Shown: positions 8,568-16,579 of the stretch, piece by piece | Layout: each line of letters opens with the position of its first letter | Numbering within the stretch: position 1 is the first letter of the stretch | From: an uncultured Anaerostipes sp. | GTDB lineage: Bacteria > Bacillota > Clostridia > Lachnospirales > Lachnospiraceae | Direction of reading: 5' to 3' | DNA: 59,679 nucleotides | NCBI GenBank assembly: GCA_900756035.1 | Contig: CAAEIR010000387.1 | Span: forward strand, 1-59,679 | Made by a program: the position numbers and the translations under genes | The notes under the pieces: model-generated | Told to the model about the DNA's origin: nothing | Databases searched by the model: none | The model's input: only the letters and a program-made list of their open reading frames with translations

Positions 8568-9049
8568 AAAATGTTGTATTGGCAAGAGTAGATGATCGTT
8601 TGATTCATGGAGAAGTTGTTTCTGTCTGGACACCAAGTCTGAATGTTAACCGGATTATTGTAGTGGATGATGAGGTGGCAGCAGATAAATTTAATAAGCG
8701 TGTCATCAAGGCACTGGCACCAAACGGAGTCAAAGTAAATGTATATTCTACAGAAAAAGGCGCAGATATTTTACAGCGTGATTCCAAAGAGCCAAATGAG
8801 AGGGTGATGATTCTTACAAAAACACCGATTACCTATGACAGAATGGCAGATATGGGACTTCAATTAAGTGAAATCAATCTGGGGGGAATGGGACTTCGCG
8901 GAGAAAGAACACCGTTTATCAAAAATGTCGCATGTTCACCGGATGAGATTACAGCGATTAAGAACTTAAGAGAAAAGAATGTTCATGTTTATTATCAATT
9001 AGTACCGGAACAGCAGGTAATTGAAGTGGATGGATATTTGGACAAATAA
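8564..9049 (+). CDS. PTS mannose/fructose/sorbose family EIIB component
   Basis: A 161-residue cytoplasmic EIIB of the mannose family. The phosphorylated residue is His15 in RVDDRLIHGEVV, a hallmark of this family, which uses His rather than the Cys of other EIIB types. The fold continues with IIVVDDEVAAD, the LTKTPITYDRM loop and the INLGGMGLRGERTPF segment. Length is standard. The start overlaps the EIIA stop and is followed after 15 bp by EIIC, so translation is probably coupled. It takes phosphate from EIIA and transfers it to the sugar entering through the EIIC/EIID channel. Confidence 0.93.
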   Translation: MKNVVLARVDDRLIHGEVVSVWTPSLNVNRIIVVDDEVAADKFNKRVIKALAPNGVKVNVYSTEKGADILQRDSKEPNERVMILTKTPITYDRMADMGLQLSEINLGGMGLRGERTPFIKNVACSPDEITAIKNLREKNVHVYYQLVPEQQVIEVDGYLDK

Positions 9050-9064
9050 AAGGAGGAAATTTAT

Positions 9065-9859
9065 ATGGAAATGACCATTATACAGGCAGTACTATGCGGA
9101 GTCGTTTACTGGCTTGCTGTTGGAAACCTGCCGTTTGTAGGATTATGGTCACTGCAAAGACCTTTGGTATGCGGTATGATCACAGGTTTGATTCTGGGAC
9201 ATCCGGTACAGGGGGCAGTGATTGGAGCAACTATCAACCTTGTATATCTTGGATTTATGTCTGCGGGAGGAAGTATGCCGGCGGATATGGGACTGGCAGG
9301 AGTCCTGGGAACTGCCTACGCTATTGTGGGAGGGCTGGACACAGATACAGCGCTGGCTCTTGCAGTGCCAATCGGAATTCTCGGAACCCTCGTGTGGGCA
9401 GGACGTATGACATTTGACTGCTTTTTTGTTCACATGGCAGATAAATATATTGAGAAAGAACAGTACAATAAAATCTGGATTGCCAATGTTTTGCTTCCTC
9501 AGATTATGTGCTTTTGCATGACCGCAATTCCATGTGCGCTGGCAGCGTATTTTGGATCAAATTATATTCAGGGAATCTTAGCTGTATTAAGTGGAAAGGT
9601 ACTGACTGTCTTCCAGATTATCGGTGGTTTAATGCCGGCCCTTGGAATTGCGATTACTCTGCAATATATCTTTAAAGGAGAATCCAGAGTCTTCTTATTT
9701 GCAGGATTTTTACTGGCAGTCTATTCTAAATTACCACTGCTTACCTTAGGTGTGATTGCGCTGTTAGTAGCGATTGTATATGTTCAGGCAACTTCTGCGG
9801 CAAAACCAGCCACAGCAGGTGCAGATTATGATGATGAAGATGATGAGGAGGACGACTAA
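9065..9859 (+). CDS. PTS mannose/sorbose family EIIC component
   Basis: A 264-residue integral membrane EIIC of the mannose/sorbose family, forming the sugar channel together with EIID. It is made mostly of hydrophobic segments. The motif GLILGHPVQGAVIGATINLVY near residues 40-62, with its GASINL-like glycine-rich loop, is typical. The C-terminus is unusually acidic (DYDDEDDEEDD), echoing the acidic tail of the EIIA protein. AAAGGAGG precedes the ATG and only one base separates its stop from the EIID start. Length is normal. Confidence 0.92.
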   Translation: MEMTIIQAVLCGVVYWLAVGNLPFVGLWSLQRPLVCGMITGLILGHPVQGAVIGATINLVYLGFMSAGGSMPADMGLAGVLGTAYAIVGGLDTDTALALAVPIGILGTLVWAGRMTFDCFFVHMADKYIEKEQYNKIWIANVLLPQIMCFCMTAIPCALAAYFGSNYIQGILAVLSGKVLTVFQIIGGLMPALGIAITLQYIFKGESRVFLFAGFLLAVYSKLPLLTLGVIALLVAIVYVQATSAAKPATAGADYDDEDDEEDD

Positions 9860-9860
9860 G

Positions 9861-10703
9861 ATGGAAGAAAAGAAGAAAAGTTTAATCCCGAAAGCCGCCT
9901 TAATCAAAGCCTGGCTCATTTGGGAAACATTTCCGCAGACTTGTTATAACTATGAGAGAATGATGGGACAGGTCGTTGCCCATATGTTCTCAGCAATTAT
10001 TAATTTCCTTTATAAAGACAATCCGGAAAAGCGCAAAGAAGTCATGAAACGAGAAATTGAATTCTTTAATGTACATATTGAGTTCGGAGCATGTATTCTC
10101 GGTATGGCAGTTGCCCTGGAAGAACAAAAGGCAATGGGAGAAGAAATACCCGGTGAGTTTATTACTAACTTAAAGACATCTCTGATGGGACCTCTGGCAG
10201 GTATGGGAGATACCATTTGGCAGGGTGTTGTAATTCCGATTCTTCTGGCGGTGTGCATTGACCTGACACGTTCCGGCAGCGGAAATGTCTGGGGAGCTGT
10301 TATTTACGCAGTTGTAATTGTTGTTGCAGCCTATGCATTAAGTTACTGGAACTTTATGTTCGGATATAAAGCCGGAAGTGAGGCAATTATGGATTTCCTG
10401 GAAAAGGGAATTTTAAATAAGCTGATCAAAGGTGCTTCCATCATGGGATGTATGGTAATGGGTGGTCTGGTTGTAAATTATGTAAAAGCCGAGTGCGGAT
10501 TAAAAATCGTAAGCTCCACAACTACCTACAGCATTCAGGAAAACTTCTTAGATCAGGTATGCCCGAGTATTCTTCCGCTGGCAGTGACCATGCTGGTTTA
10601 TTATCTGATGAATAAGAAAAGATGGTCTTCTTTAAAAATTATCGGATTAATTATTGCGATTGGTATTGTCGGAGGAGTTACAGGAATTTTAGCTTATTCT
10701 TAA
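9861..10703 (+). CDS. PTS mannose/fructose/sorbose family EIID component
   Basis: A 280-residue membrane EIID, the partner of EIIC found only in mannose-family PTS. The N-terminal third holds the family hallmarks FPQTCYNYERMMGQVVAHM and PEKRKEVMKREIEFFNVHI. GPLAGMGDTIWQGVV near residues 110-124 is the conserved glycine loop. Hydrophobic segments follow to the end. I chose the ATG at 9861, which gives MEEKKKSLIPK and has GAGGAGGA just upstream inside the end of EIIC. A longer reading frame starting at 9774 lies wholly in EIIC and is rejected. Confidence 0.93.
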   Translation: MEEKKKSLIPKAALIKAWLIWETFPQTCYNYERMMGQVVAHMFSAIINFLYKDNPEKRKEVMKREIEFFNVHIEFGACILGMAVALEEQKAMGEEIPGEFITNLKTSLMGPLAGMGDTIWQGVVIPILLAVCIDLTRSGSGNVWGAVIYAVVIVVAAYALSYWNFMFGYKAGSEAIMDFLEKGILNKLIKGASIMGCMVMGGLVVNYVKAECGLKIVSSTTTYSIQENFLDQVCPSILPLAVTMLVYYLMNKKRWSSLKIIGLIIAIGIVGGVTGILAYS

Positions 10704-10717
10704 ACCATGGGACAAAG

Positions 10718-10756
10718 AAGGGAGAGACCGGGTACAGCTTAGATCTCTCCCTTTTC
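10718..10756 (+). terminator. Hairpin after EIID
   Basis: A 10-bp perfect inverted repeat (10718-10727 with 10744-10753) is followed by a short T stretch. It lies inside the gene cluster, between EIID and the dehydrogenase. It may lower downstream expression or stabilise the PTS message rather than end the operon. Confidence 0.6.
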
Positions 10757-10781
10757 TAAAAATAAGAAAGTGTGAAAAATT

Positions 10782-11828
10782 ATGAAAGCAATTGTATTAA
10801 ATCAGCCAAAAGACTTTGAAATCAAAGAAATCAATCAACCTGAAATTGGGGAGGATGAAGTCCTGCTTCGGGTGAAAGCCTCTGGAATCTGTACCAATGA
10901 TGTGAGGGATTATAACGGAGATTGTAATTACAGTTATCCGAGAATCGGAGGCCATGAATATGGCGGAGTCATTGAGAAAATAGGTTCAGCAGTAAGTAAA
11001 GAACGTTTCCATGAAGGGCAGAAGGCAGTTCAGTATATTATTGATGACTGTAAAGAGTGTTACTTTTGTAAACATGGAGATGAGAACATCTGTGAAGATC
11101 ATGCAAAAAGCAAGATTTTTCATAATCCGGAAGGTTTGTCAGGGTATGGAGGATTCGGAGAATATGTAGCAGCGAAAGCAGAAGATCTTTTTCTGTATCC
11201 GGAAGATACATCCTTTGAAAAAATGGCATTTACAGAGCCGTTAGCATGCGTTATTAACAGTATTAACCGCACGAATATCCAGTATGGAGATGATGTGGCC
11301 GTCATTGGAGGCGGTACTATGGGACTGCTCCATGTGATGCTGTTAAAGCAGAAAGGAGCGAGAGTCATTTTAAGCGAGCCTCTTGGCGAGCGCAGAAAAA
11401 AAGCAATGGAACTGGGATGTGATGATACGATTGATCCGATGTCAAAAGACGCTGTGAAGGCGGTGAAAAATCTGACAGAGGGGAGAGGTGCGCTTTTTGT
11501 GTTTAATACGACAGCCATTCCGGCAATTGCAGGGCAGGCGGTGGAGATGACTGCTCCGACGGGAACAACCGTTATGTTTAGTTCCATTCACCCAAATGAG
11601 CCGGTACCGGTAGATATGGGAGCCATTCATTCCTACCAGAAAACCATTACCGGAGCGGTCAGCCCAACCATTGCATCGTTCCATCAGGCAGTGCAGATGA
11701 TTGGGAAAGGTTTAATTGATCCGACTGTTTTGACAGAAGCAACTTATGATTACAAAGATTTTGACCAGGCGATCAAAGCCGCATCAAAACCGGATACTTA
11801 TAAAGTCATTTTAAAATTTGGAGAATAG
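10782..11828 (+). CDS. Zinc-dependent alcohol/polyol dehydrogenase (MDR family)
   Basis: A 348-residue medium-chain dehydrogenase. The catalytic zinc site is seen as Cys37 (GICTNDV) and His58-Glu59 (GGHEYGG). The structural zinc site is Cys90, Cys93, Cys96 and Cys104. The NAD(P)-binding Rossmann loop VAVIGGGTMGLLH lies near residues 169-181. This build is typical of sorbitol, galactitol-phosphate and related polyol dehydrogenases. Because a PTS precedes it, a sugar-alcohol phosphate such as the product of that PTS is the likely substrate, giving a ketose phosphate. The ribosome binding site before the ATG is weak. The kinase gene follows after only 3 bp. Confidence 0.85.
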   Translation: MKAIVLNQPKDFEIKEINQPEIGEDEVLLRVKASGICTNDVRDYNGDCNYSYPRIGGHEYGGVIEKIGSAVSKERFHEGQKAVQYIIDDCKECYFCKHGDENICEDHAKSKIFHNPEGLSGYGGFGEYVAAKAEDLFLYPEDTSFEKMAFTEPLACVINSINRTNIQYGDDVAVIGGGTMGLLHVMLLKQKGARVILSEPLGERRKKAMELGCDDTIDPMSKDAVKAVKNLTEGRGALFVFNTTAIPAIAGQAVEMTAPTGTTVMFSSIHPNEPVPVDMGAIHSYQKTITGAVSPTIASFHQAVQMIGKGLIDPTVLTEATYDYKDFDQAIKAASKPDTYKVILKFGE

Positions 11829-11831
11829 CCG

Positions 11832-13313
11832 ATGAAATATTATATTGGAATTGATATGGGAACTTCATCTGTAAAAATAACATGTATTGACGAGACAGGG
11901 GAAATTCTCTCGGAAAAAAGCAGTGAATATGAGATACAGGAACCCAAATCCGGGTGGAAGGAAATTGAACCGGAGACTTGGATTCACGGAATGGATCAGG
12001 CATTTTTGGAACTTTTGAAAGAAATTGATTCGAAAAAGATCGAAGCAATTGGAGTAACAGGCCAGATGCACACGCTCGTCACATTGGATAAAAAGGGGCA
12101 GTCTGTTCGTCCGGCATTGATGTGGAATGACACGCGAACTGCGGATATGATTCCGGATTTAAAGAAGCGGGTTCAAAATCTTAAGGAAGATTCTCATATT
12201 TCCAATATTATTTCAACGGGAAGTCCGGCGGCAAATCTTTTATGGATCAAGGACAATGAACCGGAAAATTTTGAGAAAATCTATAAATTTATAATTGGAC
12301 CGGATTACATTGTATTCCGGCTGACAGGACAGATTCAGACAGACTACTGTGAGGCATCTACATCCTCTCTGTGCAGTCTGAAAACAGGAAAGTGGTCTGA
12401 TGAAATGCGCAGAATGCTTGGATTTTCAGAAAGAATTTATCCATCTATCTGCGGCAGCTTAAAGACAGCCGGATATGTGACAGATGAGTGGAGAAGAAGG
12501 TATGGTCTTGGCAATCATGTGAGAGTGCTTGCAGGGACTGGAGATAATCCGGCGGCGGCAATATCTACAGGCTGTTTTGTGGAAGGATATCCGGTATTAT
12601 CGCTTGGAACTTCCGGAGTTTTAATGTATCCGAGAAAGCGTTTTGATCTTTCGGCAAAAGGAAAGAATATCCTGTTTTCAATGAACGGAAAAGATGTTTT
12701 CATTCTTGTACAAGGTGTGGTACAATCAACGGGAAGCAGTCTTTCATGGTGGATAAAAAATATTTTAGGGACCTCGAATTTTGCCGGGGAAGCCGGCGAA
12801 ATTGATACGGCACATCTAGGAGAGAATGCTTTGATTTTTTATCCTCATTTAGTTGGTGATAAGACAATTTATCAGGATCCGAAACTTCAGGGAGCTTTTT
12901 TAGGAATTGGCACGGATACTACAAGAAAGGATATGACGGTTGCTGTGATGGAGGGAATTGCCTTTGCGGTAAGACAACTGGCAGATGTGATGTGCATTTC
13001 AAAAAAAGACCTTGCCAAGCTTAAAGTCACCGGAGGCGGGGCAAAAAATGAAGTGTGGATGCAGATTCTTTCTGATGTGTTAAACACAGAAATCGGACAG
13101 CTTGACAGCACAGCAGGAGCAGGATACGGGATCGCCCTGGCAGCAGGATGTAAAGATATGGTTTCTATGAAAGAGATGATACACCATACCGTGTCTGTGA
13201 AAAAAATATTTGTTCCAAGAGAATATAATGCGCGATTGTATGAAAAGAAATATCAGAGATATTTAAAAGTGTATCAGGCACTACAGAGTGTATATCGGGA
13301 GGAAAAGAAATGA
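11832..13313 (+). CDS. FGGY-family carbohydrate kinase (xylulokinase-like)
   Basis: A 493-residue sugar kinase, the second FGGY enzyme in the window. Motifs match xylulokinases: IGIDMGTSSVKITCID at the N-terminus, GVTGQMHTLV and MWNDTRTADM near residues 75-105, AGTGDNPAAAISTG near 235, then LGTSGVLMY and VTGGGAKNEVWMQIL. It is clearly diverged from the kinase at 3206, so it probably uses a different ketose. Linked to a PTS, dehydrogenase and bisphosphate aldolase, it could add the second phosphate to a ketose phosphate, a role not usual for this family. That is inference. Its stop overlaps the next start (ATGA at 13310). Confidence 0.82.
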   Translation: MKYYIGIDMGTSSVKITCIDETGEILSEKSSEYEIQEPKSGWKEIEPETWIHGMDQAFLELLKEIDSKKIEAIGVTGQMHTLVTLDKKGQSVRPALMWNDTRTADMIPDLKKRVQNLKEDSHISNIISTGSPAANLLWIKDNEPENFEKIYKFIIGPDYIVFRLTGQIQTDYCEASTSSLCSLKTGKWSDEMRRMLGFSERIYPSICGSLKTAGYVTDEWRRRYGLGNHVRVLAGTGDNPAAAISTGCFVEGYPVLSLGTSGVLMYPRKRFDLSAKGKNILFSMNGKDVFILVQGVVQSTGSSLSWWIKNILGTSNFAGEAGEIDTAHLGENALIFYPHLVGDKTIYQDPKLQGAFLGIGTDTTRKDMTVAVMEGIAFAVRQLADVMCISKKDLAKLKVTGGGAKNEVWMQILSDVLNTEIGQLDSTAGAGYGIALAAGCKDMVSMKEMIHHTVSVKKIFVPREYNARLYEKKYQRYLKVYQALQSVYREEKK

Positions 13314-13894
13314 AAACTTGTGATGTATGTAAAAAGCCTTTGGGAGTCTTTCATAAATTCCGCTATGCGGACGGTTATATCTGCAAAGAATGTTATAAAA
13401 AAGCAAGCAGTCATTTTGCAGAAACGATCGTAAAGAAAAACCTTTCGGAAATCCGACAGCTTTGCAGTGAATATGAAACAACACAGACAGAAGAATTTCA
13501 GATTACGGGGAAGATTGGAAACTTTCTTCTGGTAGATGAAATCGGAGGTAAAATATGCCTGCCAAATAATCGAATGATAAAAAAGGAAACGGCTCTGCCA
13601 ACGTTTTATAACATAGAAGATATAGAAGGTTGTGAGATATGGACGGATCCGAAGCAGTCATTGGAACAATTAGAGGAGAATGTTGAGAAACGGCAGGAGG
13701 GAACCGTTCAAAGTCTGAAGGTAGTAATTTATATCCGGGACATGGCTCAGCCGGTAGAGATTCTTTTGATTGGAAATAAGGTTCGCACGAAAAGTTATGC
13801 ATTTCGTCAGTCTTTCCGGTTTGCACGTAAAATTGAGGAAGAAATTTGTCGTTTGAGAGATCAGGAGACGGAATCAGAGAGGCAAAGGAGATGA
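13310..13894 (+). CDS. DUF4428 zinc-ribbon protein
   Basis: A 194-residue cytoplasmic protein. Residues 1-45 are a DUF4428 zinc ribbon with cysteines at 4, 7, 25 and 28 (CDVCKK ... CKECYKK). The remainder, about residues 60-180, is a beta-rich domain with a conserved look (FLLVDEIGGKICLPNN, then a late VVIYIRDMAQPVEILLIG). This resembles the pleckstrin-like domain often paired with short zinc ribbons in Firmicutes, but I cannot be sure. Function is unknown. Its place between the FGGY kinase and an HPr paralogue, with overlapping or near-touching ends, ties it to the PTS operon. The start ATG overlaps the kinase stop and has GAGGAAAAG upstream. Confidence 0.75.
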   Translation: MKTCDVCKKPLGVFHKFRYADGYICKECYKKASSHFAETIVKKNLSEIRQLCSEYETTQTEEFQITGKIGNFLLVDEIGGKICLPNNRMIKKETALPTFYNIEDIEGCEIWTDPKQSLEQLEENVEKRQEGTVQSLKVVIYIRDMAQPVEILLIGNKVRTKSYAFRQSFRFARKIEEEICRLRDQETESERQRR

Positions 13895-13900
13895 TGGCAG

Positions 13901-14158
13901 GTGAGGCAGTTTCATTATAGTGTACAGGCATTAGTAGGGCTGCATGCCCGGCCGGCAATGGTCCTGGCACAGAAAGCTTCAAGGTATAAGAGCAGAATTG
14001 ATATTTCGTATAAAGGAAAAACCGTAAATGCGAAGAATGTAATGGAGATATTTACGCTGAGGGCTCATCAGGGAGCCGATGTTCTATTTACAATCGTGGG
14101 AGAAGACGAGGACTTGTCAGCGTTAGAATTGTTAGAATTTTGTAAAAAAAATATATAA
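13901..14158 (+). CDS. HPr-family phosphocarrier protein with Asn at position 46
   Basis: An 85-residue HPr paralogue. His15 in VGLHARPAMVLA is the residue that takes phosphate from enzyme I. In Bacillus HPr, Ser46 (NLKSIMGVM) is phosphorylated by HPr kinase for catabolite control. Here the aligned residue is Asn46 (NAKNVMEIF), so that control should be absent while phosphotransfer stays possible. The start is a GTG at 13901, with AAGGAG 10 nt upstream. The ATG codons at 13891 and 13894 are in other frames. It is the last gene of the PTS operon and probably feeds the EIIA encoded at 8151. A housekeeping HPr must be elsewhere. Confidence 0.85.
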   Translation: MRQFHYSVQALVGLHARPAMVLAQKASRYKSRIDISYKGKTVNAKNVMEIFTLRAHQGADVLFTIVGEDEDLSALELLEFCKKNI

Positions 14159-14161
14159 AAG

Positions 14162-14218
14162 CAGTGCCTTTATCAATGGAAATCGGAGACATTGATAAAG
14201 GCGCTGTTTCTTGTTTTC
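14162..14218 (+). terminator. Terminator of the PTS operon
   Basis: A perfect 13-bp inverted repeat (14166-14178 with 14190-14202) is extended by CAG/CTG outside one mismatch and followed by a T-rich stretch. It starts directly after the HPr stop codon. Confidence 0.85.
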
Positions 14219-14276
14219 TGAAAAAATGTAAAAATGAAGAAAAAGAATGAAACGATGGAAAAAACCGCACAAATAC

Positions 14277-14305
14277 TTGAATCAAAGCGGGTGAAGTGGT
14301 ATATT
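14277..14305 (+). promoter_or_regulatory. Promoter of the nad operon
   Basis: TTGAAT at 14277-14282 and TATATT at 14300-14305 are separated by 17 bp, 25 bp before the nadA start. No clear NiaR operator was recognised around it. Confidence 0.7.
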
Positions 14306-14330
14306 AAACAGTAATAGCAAGGAGAGAAAG

Positions 14331-15239
14331 ATGGAAAATTTAAAGAAAGAAATCGAGCAACTGAAAAAAGAGAAAAATGCGGTGTTACTTGCCCATTATT
14401 ATGTAGATGACGAAGTCCAGGCGATTGCAGATTATGTGGGAGATTCTTATTATTTGGCAAAGATTGCCCTAAAAGAATCGAAAGATGTGATCTGTTTTGC
14501 CGGGGTGAATTTTATGGGTGAGAGCGCCAAGATTCTGAATCCTGACCGGACTGTAATTATGCCGGATCAGAAAGCAGACTGTCCGATGGCACATATGGTG
14601 GACGTTGAGAAAATCAAAGCGGTTCGTGAGGAATATGAAGATCTGGCAGTAGTTTGTTACATTAATTCTACAGCAGAGATTAAGGCATATTCTGATGTCT
14701 GTGTGACATCATCCAACGCATTAAAGGTTGTAAAAGCATTGCCACAGAAGAATATTTTCTTTGTGCCGGATGAGAATCTTGGAAGATATGTGGGAAGTCA
14801 GCTTCCTGAAAAGAATTTTATTTACAATGATGGATTCTGTCATGTACATAAGAGCATTACCGCAGACAATGTCCTCAAGGCAAAAGAAGTACATCCGGAG
14901 GCAGAGATTCTGGTACATCCGGAATGTACGCCTGACGTGGTTGAACTGGCAGATTATGTCGGAAGTACTTCAGGAATTATTGATTATGCTACTGCATCTG
15001 AGAAAGATGTATTTATTATCTGTACAGAGATGGGTGTACTGTATGAATTAAAACAGAAGAACCCTGGCAAGACATTTTATTCTGTAGGGCATCGTCAGTT
15101 CTGTCCGAATATGAAGAGAATTACTTTAGAGAACGTGCGTGATACTTTAAGAGACTTAAAGAATCAGATAGAACTTCCTGAAGAGCTGCGTCTGGATGCA
15201 AAGAAAGCATTGGATGAGATGCTTCGTATCGCGGAGTAG
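14331..15239 (+). CDS. nadA: Quinolinate synthase A
   Basis: A 302-residue iron-sulfur enzyme that condenses iminoaspartate with dihydroxyacetone phosphate to quinolinate, the second step of de novo NAD synthesis. The three [4Fe-4S] ligands are visible as Cys84 (KADCPMA), Cys170 (GFCHVH) and Cys258 (RQFCPN), at the spacing known for short NadA proteins. The triose-phosphate site is suggested by LAHYYVDDEVQ and GVNFMGESAKIL. The oxygen-labile cluster fits an anaerobe. Length is typical of the short, about 300-residue type. The ATG has CAAGGAGAG upstream. nadB and nadC follow on the same strand. Confidence 0.95.
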   Translation: MENLKKEIEQLKKEKNAVLLAHYYVDDEVQAIADYVGDSYYLAKIALKESKDVICFAGVNFMGESAKILNPDRTVIMPDQKADCPMAHMVDVEKIKAVREEYEDLAVVCYINSTAEIKAYSDVCVTSSNALKVVKALPQKNIFFVPDENLGRYVGSQLPEKNFIYNDGFCHVHKSITADNVLKAKEVHPEAEILVHPECTPDVVELADYVGSTSGIIDYATASEKDVFIICTEMGVLYELKQKNPGKTFYSVGHRQFCPNMKRITLENVRDTLRDLKNQIELPEELRLDAKKALDEMLRIAE

Positions 15240-15271
15240 GAGAGAAGACCTAAGAAAGGGACAAAGAGATT

Positions 15272-16579
15272 ATGAAATCAGCAGATGTAGTCATTGTGGG
15301 AACAGGCGCATCAGGGTTATTCCATGCCCTGTTTCTTCCGCAGGATTACAAAGTTATTATGATAACAAAAAAAGGGGTGGAAGACAGCGACTCGTTTTTG
15401 GCGCAGGGAGGTATTTCGGCATTAAAGAATCCGGAGGATTATGATGCATATTTTGAGGATACCATGAAAGCCGGTCATTATGAGAATGATAAGGGCGCAG
15501 TAAAGAAGATGATTCTGGAATCACCGGAGATCATACAGGATTTAAAAGATTACGATGTTCGTTTTGATCTGAAAGATGGTGAGATTGAATTTACAAGAGA
15601 GGGCGGACATTCAACGTTTCGCATTCTCCACCATGAAGATATGACAGGGCGGGAGATTACCAGTCATCTATACGAAAAGGTAAAACAACGCAGTAATATT
15701 GAGATTATGACAAACTGTGTAATGATTGATATTATTGAAAAGGATGGAATGTGCAAGGGAGTTGTGTATCAGGACAGCGAGGGCAGGATTGATGTGATTC
15801 AGGCATCTGATACGGTTCTTGCTACAGGAGGAATCGGAGGGTTGTTTAGAAATTCCACGAATTTTCCGCATTTGACAGCGGACAGTCTGGCAATCTGTCT
15901 GAGACATAATATTGCACTGGAGAATGTTAATTATATACAGATTCATCCGACAACATTTTACTCAAAGAAGCCCGGAAGAAGATTTTTGATTTCAGAATCT
16001 GTCCGGGGAGAAGGCGCTTATCTGTTCAATAAAGATGGAGAGCGTTTTACTGATGAATTAAAACCAAGGGATGTTGTAACGGCTGCGATTCGGGAGCAGA
16101 TGAAGAAAGATGACAGTGATCATGTATATTTGTCTGTGACACATCTGGATGGAGACCGGGTCAGACAACGTTTTCCGAATATATACAAACAGTGTCTGAA
16201 GGAAGGCTATGATATGACTAAAGAGCCGATTCCTGTCACACCTGCACAGCATTATTTTATGGGTGGGGTTAAAGTGAATCTGGACAGCAAAACTTCAATG
16301 GATCATCTTTATGCAGTAGGAGAGACAAGCTGTAATGGGGTTCATGGAAAGAACCGTCTGGCAAGTAACTCCCTTTTAGAGGCACTGGTATTTGCCAAGG
16401 CAGCTGCAAAGGATATTAAGGAACATCCGGTTTTACAGGACGAGCCTGTGTCGGTTGATTTGGAATATTATCATGGGAAAATAGAAAAGCTTGCCGATGA
16501 GAACCGAAAACTGGTTCTTGATGAAATTAAAAGAAAGGACAGAAGTTTTTATGATCAATGGTGTAACGATGAGAATTAA
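15272..16579 (+). CDS. nadB: L-aspartate oxidase
   Basis: A 435-residue flavoprotein that oxidises L-aspartate to iminoaspartate, the substrate of NadA. The FAD-binding VVIVGTGASGLFHAL is at residues 6-20, and FLAQGGISAL, ATGGIGGLF, and HPTTFYSKKPGRRFLISE belong to the succinate-dehydrogenase/fumarate-reductase flavoprotein family. GVHGKNRLASNSLLEAL near the end closes the FAD site. It is about 100 residues shorter than E. coli NadB because the C-terminal helical domain is reduced, as in other clostridial versions. In an anaerobe, fumarate rather than oxygen may be the electron acceptor. The start lies 32 bp after nadA and its end overlaps nadC. Confidence 0.93.
   Translation: MKSADVVIVGTGASGLFHALFLPQDYKVIMITKKGVEDSDSFLAQGGISALKNPEDYDAYFEDTMKAGHYENDKGAVKKMILESPEIIQDLKDYDVRFDLKDGEIEFTREGGHSTFRILHHEDMTGREITSHLYEKVKQRSNIEIMTNCVMIDIIEKDGMCKGVVYQDSEGRIDVIQASDTVLATGGIGGLFRNSTNFPHLTADSLAICLRHNIALENVNYIQIHPTTFYSKKPGRRFLISESVRGEGAYLFNKDGERFTDELKPRDVVTAAIREQMKKDDSDHVYLSVTHLDGDRVRQRFPNIYKQCLKEGYDMTKEPIPVTPAQHYFMGGVKVNLDSKTSMDHLYAVGETSCNGVHGKNRLASNSLLEALVFAKAAAKDIKEHPVLQDEPVSVDLEYYHGKIEKLADENRKLVLDEIKRKDRSFYDQWCNDEN

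Noticed and set aside
9774..9860. Longer start for EIID inside EIIC
   Set aside because: The added residues are an out-of-frame reading of the EIIC tail. A good ribosome binding site points to 9861.
11120..11587. Minus-strand open frame of 155 codons
   Set aside because: Shadow of the zinc dehydrogenase gene, which has clear cofactor and zinc motifs.
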